Source: an uncultured Rhodobiaceae bacterium
Lineage (GTDB): Bacteria; Pseudomonadota; Alphaproteobacteria; RS24
Length of the DNA: 42,557 nt
Direction of reading: 5' to 3'
Assembly (NCBI GenBank): GCA_937876775.1
Contig: CALEFA010000080.1
Coordinates: 1 to 42,557 of the forward strand
Part shown: one piece after another, positions 37,478 to 42,557 of the stretch
Position numbering within the stretch: position 1 is the stretch's first letter
Layout of the letters: the number at the start of each line of letters is the position of its first letter
The notes under the pieces: model-generated
The model's database searches: none
Told to the model about the DNA's origin: nothing
What the model saw: only the letters and a program-made list of their open reading frames with translations
Made by a program: the position numbers and the translations under genes

Positions 37478-38823
37478 GAGATTGGTTTAAACTCGGAATT
37501 AGCTGATTTCTGTAAGTCAATCAATAGCTTAATTGCATGTTGCAGTTGCGCGTCATCGGCTGGTTCTGGTGGAATAAAGGCGATGGAAGGCTTTCTCTTT
37601 TGCTCTTTGGTATCTTTCGTATTGCTTTCGCCGTCGATGTTCTCGCCGTCTAGACGGCCACGCAAAGACGCTTCGGAACGCGCTTCACGTTTTTTCAAAT
37701 CTTCGGGAATGACTTGTTCCGACACAATATCGGGTGAAATGCCAAGTGCCTGAATCGAGCGCCCCGATGGGGTGAAATAGCGCGCCGTGGTCATCCGCAA
37801 AGCGCCATTATTGGGCAATGGCATGATGGTTTGCACCGAGCCTTTACCGAAACTCTGCGTGCCCATAATGATCGCGCGATGATTATCTTGCAGGGCGCCC
37901 GCGACGATCTCTGAAGCTGAGGCCGAGCCGCCATTGATCATCACAACAATCGGATAGCCGCGCGCCATGTCCCCGCGTTTGGCATTGTAGCGTGAGCTGT
38001 CTTCGGGGCTGCGTCCACGGGTCGAAACAATCTCGCCCTGATCAAGCAGCATATCCGAAACGCTAATTGCTTGGTTCAAAAGCCCGCCGGGATTATTGCG
38101 CAAATCAATAATAAAGCCGGCCAATTTATTCTTGCCTATTTCAGCTGGCAGTTGATTGAGGGCCAGTTTCAGATTGGCCGAGGTCTGTTGGTTAAAAGTG
38201 GTGAGCCGAATATAGGCAACATTTTCATCAGCCCCTTCAACCCGCGAACGGACGGCGCGAATTTTGATAATATCCCGGGTGATGGTGATTTCCAGTGGTT
38301 CATCCTCGCCTTCGCGTAAGACGGTAATGGTGATGTCCGTGCCTTTTTCACCGCGCATTAAGTCAACAGCGTCAGATAGGGTCAGGCCCAGAATCGGCTC
38401 GCCATCAAGATGCGAGATTAAATCATTGGGCCGCATGCCTGCCCGCTGAGCTGGCGTGTCGTCAATCGGCGCGATGACTTTGACCAAGCCTTTATCCATG
38501 GTCACTTCAATGCCAAGGCCTCCAAAGGCGCCGCGGGTTTGCACCTGCATATCCTCAAAGCCTTTCGGCGGCAAATAGGCCGAATGTGGGTCCAGCGAAC
38601 TCAACATGCCGGCAAGTGCCGCTTCAATTAGCTCTTTGTCATCTGGCGCTTCGACGTAATTGCCGCGCACCTGTTCAAGCACGTCGCCAAAAAGCTGCAA
38701 TTGTTGATAAAGCTCATCATTATTTTTTTGCGCATGGCCTGCGCTTGGAGCCAGCAAAAGACATGAGAAAATCAGGCCGCTGAACAGCATAAAAAATGAT
38801 GGGCTTATATTTTGCAAACGCAT
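37474..38823 (-). CDS. ctpA: carboxyl-terminal processing protease, S41 family
   Basis: This periplasmic serine protease trims the C-termini of envelope proteins. It has 449 residues with a signal peptide (about 1-31, ending SAGHA). A PDZ domain (about 100-185) follows, with the peptide-binding AFGGLGIEV. The catalytic domain contains Ser302 in GGSASASEIV and Lys327 in SFGKGSVQ; their 25-residue spacing agrees with known Ser-Lys dyads. The C-terminal 70 residues are charged and probably flexible. The open frame begins upstream at TTG 38856, but ATG 38823 directly precedes the signal peptide and has GGAA upstream. It lies 14 bases after the EnvC-like gene. Confidence 0.95.
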   Translation of the reverse strand: MRLQNISPSFFMLFSGLIFSCLLLAPSAGHAQKNNDELYQQLQLFGDVLEQVRGNYVEAPDDKELIEAALAGMLSSLDPHSAYLPPKGFEDMQVQTRGAFGGLGIEVTMDKGLVKVIAPIDDTPAQRAGMRPNDLISHLDGEPILGLTLSDAVDLMRGEKGTDITITVLREGEDEPLEITITRDIIKIRAVRSRVEGADENVAYIRLTTFNQQTSANLKLALNQLPAEIGKNKLAGFIIDLRNNPGGLLNQAISVSDMLLDQGEIVSTRGRSPEDSSRYNAKRGDMARGYPIVVMINGGSASASEIVAGALQDNHRAIIMGTQSFGKGSVQTIMPLPNNGALRMTTARYFTPSGRSIQALGISPDIVSEQVIPEDLKKREARSEASLRGRLDGENIDGESNTKDTKEQKRKPSIAFIPPEPADDAQLQHAIKLLIDLQKSANSEFKPIS

Positions 38824-38837
38824 TCTAAGTTCCGCTT

Positions 38838-40013
38838 CTAACTTGTTTTCAACCAAGGGGTCGGGTCAATCGGTTGACCGTCTAATCTTAACTCCATATA
38901 TAGCTGACCGCGCCCCGAAGACACACCCCCCAGCGATATTTTTTCTTCAGGCAAAACACCAATTGGCTCGCCAGCCAGAAGTTCTTGCCCGACATAGGCG
39001 GTGGTTTCGTCCATGCCGGCCAAAATCATTTGATAGCGGTTCTCGACGGCCAGAATGACAATGCTGCCATATTGCCGGAACGGCCCACTATATAAAACCC
39101 TTGCATCATAAGGGGCGGTGATTTGTGCACCTGGGCGGCCATCAATAAAAATACCCTTTTGTTGCGCCCCGCCGGTGACTGTCTGGCTGCCGTATCCGGC
39201 AATAATTCGCCCAGATACGGGCATTGGCACCAAACCTCGGGCCTTGCCAAACTGACTGTCAGTCGGTGGTATGGCCGACGGTCGAGCGCGCCTTTTCTGC
39301 GCCCTTGTTTGCAGTTTATTGGCCAAATCTTTCAAATTGCGTGCCTGGCTCACCAGAACCGCGACGGCGCGGGCTTCTTTTTCAGCGTCGCGGCGGGCGA
39401 TTTTCTCGGCCTCAGATTTAGCGGCCAGTGCTGTGCTCAGCTCTTTGCGGGCTGTGGCGGCGTCATTTTCGGCGATAATCAGCGCTTGTGATTGGGCATC
39501 CATGCGCTTGCGAATAAGGCTCAATTCGGTCAATTGATCGCGCAATTTATTGGCCCGACTTTGCATGGAAGGCACAATACTGGCCAAAACAATGGCGCCT
39601 TGCACGGCCGTTAAAGCATCATCGGGGTGAACCGCGAAAGCGGGAGGGCTTTCAACGTGCATGGTTTGCAATCCAGCCAGCATTTCCGACAATTGCGCTC
39701 GGTCTTGCTGCAAATTAGCGTCCAATGAACTTTCACTGACCCCCAATTCGATGAGGCGGGTTTCCAAACGGTCGCGTTCGGCGTCGATATTTTGTATATC
39801 GCGGGCCAAATCAATAACCCGTTTTTGCAGCGTGCGTTTTTGCTGCTTAAGCGCCTCGGCTTCTTGCTTTAGCGTTTGCGCACGTTGTTGACGCTGACGA
39901 ATTTCGTCGTTCAGCGCCTCAAGCTTTTCCCTTTGATCTGCATCTTGAGCTGTCGCTGGCGGCATGGCAGCAACAAAAAAGACAGCGATCAGAATATATA
40001 GAAGCTTTTTCAT
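38838..40013 (-). CDS. envC: EnvC-like murein hydrolase activator, degenerate LytM/M23 domain
   Basis: This predicted periplasmic protein has 391 residues: a signal peptide (1-22, ending ATAQ), a long coiled coil (about 25-255) rich in Gln, Glu, Arg and Lys, and a C-terminal LytM-like domain (about 275-391). The zinc ligands of active M23 peptidases are replaced: the HxGxD region reads KGIFIDG and the HLHFE region reads GQLYMELR. This is the pattern of EnvC, which activates amidases rather than cutting peptidoglycan itself. The ATG at 40013 is chosen for the signal peptide, although the frame is open to 40229 inside rlmH. The co-operonic ctpA may process envelope targets. Confidence 0.87.
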   Translation of the reverse strand: MKKLLYILIAVFFVAAMPPATAQDADQREKLEALNDEIRQRQQRAQTLKQEAEALKQQKRTLQKRVIDLARDIQNIDAERDRLETRLIELGVSESSLDANLQQDRAQLSEMLAGLQTMHVESPPAFAVHPDDALTAVQGAIVLASIVPSMQSRANKLRDQLTELSLIRKRMDAQSQALIIAENDAATARKELSTALAAKSEAEKIARRDAEKEARAVAVLVSQARNLKDLANKLQTRAQKRRARPSAIPPTDSQFGKARGLVPMPVSGRIIAGYGSQTVTGGAQQKGIFIDGRPGAQITAPYDARVLYSGPFRQYGSIVILAVENRYQMILAGMDETTAYVGQELLAGEPIGVLPEEKISLGGVSSGRGQLYMELRLDGQPIDPTPWLKTS

Positions 40014-40027
40014 AGGTTTCAGTGCCC

Positions 40028-40513
40028 TCAATCGCGATGATAAGGGTGATTGGTCAAAATGGAAATGGCGCGCCAAATTTGTTCGCACAATAGGGTGCGG
40101 GCCAGCATATGCGGCCATGTCATTTGCCCCAGAGAAAGCATAATATCGGCGCGGGCGCGCAAGGCGTCGGTCAGTCCATCGGCGCCGCCAATGACAAAAT
40201 TGGCTTGCGCCATCCCTTTGTCTTGCCAATCACTGATTTGGGTCGCAAAGCCACGGCTGGTCATTTGCTTGCCGGTTTCATCGAGCATGATCACCAGCCC
40301 CGGACGCTGATCGAGGGCGGCCATCAGCAGGGCTGATTCCTCGCGCTGTTTGGCGCTGCCCGTCGCCCCTTTGCGTTCCTTGATTTCTTGCAAATGCGGC
40401 CCATCAAGGCCAATTTGTCGGCCAGATTTTTGCGCTCGGTCAATATGCGTGGACACCAAAAGCTCTTCCGGCGTGCCCCGCATGAGGCCGACAGCGAGCA
40501 GGTCAAGGCGCAT
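40028..40513 (-). CDS. rlmH: 23S rRNA pseudouridine-1915 N3-methyltransferase RlmH
   Basis: This SPOUT methyltransferase modifies pseudouridine 1915 in helix 69 of 23S rRNA. It has 161 residues, close to the usual 155. The S-adenosylmethionine knot is FVIGGADGL (106-114), and the C-terminal MTWPHMLARTLLCEQIWRA and NHPYHRD are diagnostic. It follows rsfS by three bases. The rsfS-rlmH pair is widely conserved. Confidence 0.96.
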   Translation of the reverse strand: MRLDLLAVGLMRGTPEELLVSTHIDRAQKSGRQIGLDGPHLQEIKERKGATGSAKQREESALLMAALDQRPGLVIMLDETGKQMTSRGFATQISDWQDKGMAQANFVIGGADGLTDALRARADIMLSLGQMTWPHMLARTLLCEQIWRAISILTNHPYHRD

Positions 40514-40516
40514 GGA

Positions 40517-40993
40517 TTAGGCGTTCGAGCCGAGCGCACCCGGTTTTTTTTGATTGGGCGCATAGGTCATGGCAATGGCTTCAGCGGCCCACATTTTCTC
40601 AAGGTCATAGAAACTGCGAACTTCTTCGCGGAATAAATGCACGACCACATCGCCGGCATCGACCAGCACCCAGTCGCAACTGGTCATGCCTTCCGTGCGA
40701 ATGGATTTGAGGCCAAACTCTTTCAATTTGCGTTGCAAATGATCGGCCAATGCACCGACATGACGTTTCGAGCGGCCAGTGGCTATAACCATATGGTCGG
40801 CGATAGCTGATTTACCAGCTAGAGAGATAGTGACAATTTCCTGCGCTAGATCGTCGTCTAGGCTAACCAGAATCATTTTATGAAGCTCGCCGTCAATCTG
40901 ATCGGGGCCTTCAATTGTTGCCATTGGCGTGTTTTCGCTCAGAGCGTATTCCTTCTTAAGTCTACTGACAAAAGCTGTCGGCATAACCGTCAT
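40517..40993 (-). CDS. rsfS: ribosome silencing factor RsfS
   Basis: RsfS binds L14 on free 50S subunits and blocks joining with 30S under starvation. It has 158 residues. The core has DDDLAQEIVTISLAGKSAIAD, MVIATGRSKRHVGALAD, and the segment CDWVLVDAGDVVVHLFREE with YDLEKMW. The extra N-terminal 35 residues vary among species. The start is taken at ATG 40993 because AGGG lies nine bases upstream; ATG 40984 and 40924 are alternatives. nadD ends 29 bases before it. Confidence 0.94.
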   Translation of the reverse strand: MTVMPTAFVSRLKKEYALSENTPMATIEGPDQIDGELHKMILVSLDDDLAQEIVTISLAGKSAIADHMVIATGRSKRHVGALADHLQRKLKEFGLKSIRTEGMTSCDWVLVDAGDVVVHLFREEVRSFYDLEKMWAAEAIAMTYAPNQKKPGALGSNA

Positions 40994-41022
40994 CTTTGTT
41001 TACCCTATTTTATGGGTGGGTT

Positions 41023-41640
41023 TCAATCTTGTTTGTTGGCGCCGCGCTGGCGTAGGGCCGATGAAGATAAATCAGAGCGCACGCCGTCGAGCATAATCCA
41101 AGCCGGGGCTTCGACATGTTTGAAATCAGTCGCCTGACTGGTTGCCACTCGCTGGCGGGCAAACACTTGTCCCGCCTGACTATTGGTCACTTTAAGCGTG
41201 CTGCCAGAGCGTGGATAAATGACGACAGGCACTTCTTGCATGAATTGTTGCCATTGTTTCCACTGTTGCAGGTTGACGAAATTATCGCTGCCCATGAGCC
41301 AAGTAAAATGCACCTCCGGATGACGGGCTTTGAGTTGGCGAACCGTGTCGATGGCATATTGGGTGCCAATGCGGGTTTCAACATCTGAGACCATAAGGCG
41401 CGGATGACTGGCCATGCGTTGGCAGGCGGCGAGGCGCTCGGTCATATCATTTGGCGTGTGGTTTTTCAGCGGATTTTGGGGACTCACCAGCCAGCATACA
41501 TAATCCAAACCCAGCGTCCGCATTACCGAGAGTGAAACCAAACGATGACCAGCATGCGGCGGGTCAAAACTGCCGCCGAATAAGCCTATATAAGTGCCAG
41601 GGGCAAAATAGGGCATGGCGGATGCGTGTGTTTGGGTCAT
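41023..41640 (-). CDS. nadD: nicotinate-nucleotide adenylyltransferase
   Basis: It adenylates nicotinate mononucleotide with ATP to deamido-NAD in NAD synthesis. It has 205 residues. The nucleotidyltransferase motif is GGSFDPPHAGH (22-32), with the T/HxGH histidines. The ISSTxIR-like ATP-binding motif is DLSSSALR near the C-terminus. The start ATG at 41640 is preferred over the longer frame reaching 41691, which would run into proA. proA ends 13 bases upstream, so all genes here are probably one operon (proA-nadD-rsfS-rlmH). Confidence 0.95.
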   Translation of the reverse strand: MTQTHASAMPYFAPGTYIGLFGGSFDPPHAGHRLVSLSVMRTLGLDYVCWLVSPQNPLKNHTPNDMTERLAACQRMASHPRLMVSDVETRIGTQYAIDTVRQLKARHPEVHFTWLMGSDNFVNLQQWKQWQQFMQEVPVVIYPRSGSTLKVTNSQAGQVFARQRVATSQATDFKHVEAPAWIMLDGVRSDLSSSALRQRGANKQD

Positions 41641-41653
41641 CTTAATCTGCACC

Positions 41654-42557
41654 CTATTTGGGGCGCGTTTGCCCTGAGCCGCGCACGGCATATTTGAAAC
41701 TCGTCAATTGTTCCAAACCGACCGGCCCACGGGCATGAAAACGCCCAGTGGCGATGCCAATTTCGGCGCCCATGCCAAATTCACCGCCATCAGCGAATTG
41801 GGTCGAGGCATTATGCATGACGATGGCACTGTCGACTTCATTTAAGAAACGTTCAGCCGCCGCGGCATTGGCGGTAACAATAGCGTCTGTATGATTGGAG
41901 CCATACTGGCCGATATGGGCGATGGCAGCATCAAGATCAGCGACCACCCGGACGGCGATAATGGCGTCGAGATATTCGCAATAATAGTCATCTTCCGAGG
42001 CGGGTGTGACACTTTGATGGGCAGCTTGGGCGGTGGCATCGCCGCGCACGTCGCAGCCGCCGTCAATCAAAGCGCCAATCAGCGATGGTAAATAATCATC
42101 GGCACAAGCGGCGTCGACCAACAGCGTTTCCGCTGCCCCACAAATACCCGTTCGGCGTAATTTGGCATTCAGCACGATATCGCGCGCCATCGCCAAATCG
42201 GCTTCCGAGTGCACATAAACATGACAGACGCCTTCCAAATGGGCAAATACCGGCACACGGGCTTGTTCTTGCACCAAGCCGACAAGACCCTTGCCACCGC
42301 GCGGCACTATGACATCAATTTGTTCATTCAAGCCGGCCAGCATCATGCTGACGGCAGCGCGATCCGGGGTCGGTACGATTTGCACCGTATGGGCATCTAA
42401 TCCGGCGGCGCTCAAAGCGCGGGCAAAACACTGATGAATCAGACGGGCGGAGTTTTGGATCTCCGAACTGCCACGCAGGATCACCGCATTACCAGCTTTC
42501 AAACACAGAGCAGCGGCATCAGCCGTGACATTCGGGCGGCTTTCATAAATCACCCCA
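41654..42557 (-). CDS. proA: gamma-glutamyl phosphate reductase, 5' end beyond the window
   Basis: It reduces glutamyl-5-phosphate to glutamate semialdehyde with NADPH in proline synthesis. About 300 C-terminal residues are visible; the frame is open past the right edge, and the first visible GTG is internal to the known [10 protein letters not shown] motif, not a start. Other marks are [21 protein letters not shown], the catalytic cysteine in [15 protein letters not shown], and [21 protein letters not shown] quoted here only in part as [11 protein letters not shown]. It precedes nadD. The proB-proA-nadD order is common, but proB is outside the window. Confidence 0.96.
   Translation of the reverse strand, partial: GVIYESRPNVTADAAALCLKAGNAVILRGSSEIQNSARLIHQCFARALSAAGLDAHTVQIVPTPDRAAVSMMLAGLNEQIDVIVPRGGKGLVGLVQEQARVPVFAHLEGVCHVYVHSEADLAMARDIVLNAKLRRTGICGAAETLLVDAACADDYLPSLIGALIDGGCDVRGDATAQAAHQSVTPASEDDYYCEYLDAIIAVRVVADLDAAIAHIGQYGSNHTDAIVTANAAAAERFLNEVDSAIVMHNASTQFADGGEFGMGAEIGIATGRFHARGPVGLEQLTSFKYAVRGSGQTRPK

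Noticed and set aside
40014-40229. 72-residue N-terminal extension of the EnvC-like protein
   Set aside because: It overlaps rlmH and would bury the signal peptide that begins at 40013.

Overview
The window is a gene-dense stretch of an alphaproteobacterial chromosome. This is inferred from gene order rather than any search: rpsP-rimM-trmD-rplS, then leuCDB-asd, the block zapE-mdh-sucCDAB-lpd, xerC/tal divergent from priA, atpHAGDC without atpBEF, and rsfS-rlmH-envC-like-ctpA-rppH. Protein features agree, for example a two-MaoC mesaconyl-CoA hydratase of Rhodobacter type. I cannot name a genus. A free-living, possibly marine lineage is a guess from compactness. No rRNA, tRNA, CRISPR array, insertion sequence, prophage or plasmid gene was seen. 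No gene-free stretch exceeds 300 bases; the longest is about 180 bases, between priA and atpH.

Layout. (1) 1-1965: translation genes on +, namely the 3' end of rpsP, then rimM, trmD and rplS. (2) 2031-6251: leucine synthesis (leuC, leuD, leuB) plus asd, on +. (3) 6244-7089: a pyridoxal kinase on the minus strand. (4) 7147-9107: a malyl-CoA lyase/thioesterase-like CitE protein and a mesaconyl-CoA hydratase, translationally coupled. (5) 9221-12607: sdhCDAB, followed by a hairpin and a two-gene arsenic module (arsC plus an aquaglyceroporin). (6) 13838-16180: an acyl-CoA dehydrogenase and the ZapE/AFG1 ATPase. (7) 16244-26296: mdh, a membrane-anchored metallo-beta-lactamase-fold protein, sucC, sucD, sucA, sucB and lpd. 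(8) 26297-27885: xerC and a TalC/FSA-type transaldolase on minus, divergent from priA (27982-30144). (9) 30325-35113: the F1 sector of ATP synthase. (10) 35115-42557, minus strand: purU, a 2-oxoglutarate/Fe(II)-type oxygenase, rppH, ctpA, an EnvC-like protein, rlmH, rsfS, nadD and the 3' part of proA.

The central theme is oxidative carbon metabolism. Malate dehydrogenase, 2-oxoglutarate dehydrogenase (E1, E2, E3), succinyl-CoA synthetase and succinate dehydrogenase together make up half of the TCA cycle. The mcl/mch pair probably feeds C4/C5 CoA esters into it, and F1 ATPase uses the resulting proton gradient. Many genes abut or overlap by 1-4 bases. All three convergent junctions (asd/pdxY, lpd/xerC, atpC/purU) have no room for a terminator.

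I found no convincing new multi-gene system. The points most worth checking are an epsilon subunit of ATP synthase that lacks its C-terminal helical domain, the arsC-aquaglyceroporin module directly behind a palindromic hairpin, the coupled mcl-mch pair, the metallo-beta-lactamase gene inside the TCA cluster, the oxygenase coupled to purU, and the repeat-built acidic tail of S16 next to a basic-tailed RimM.
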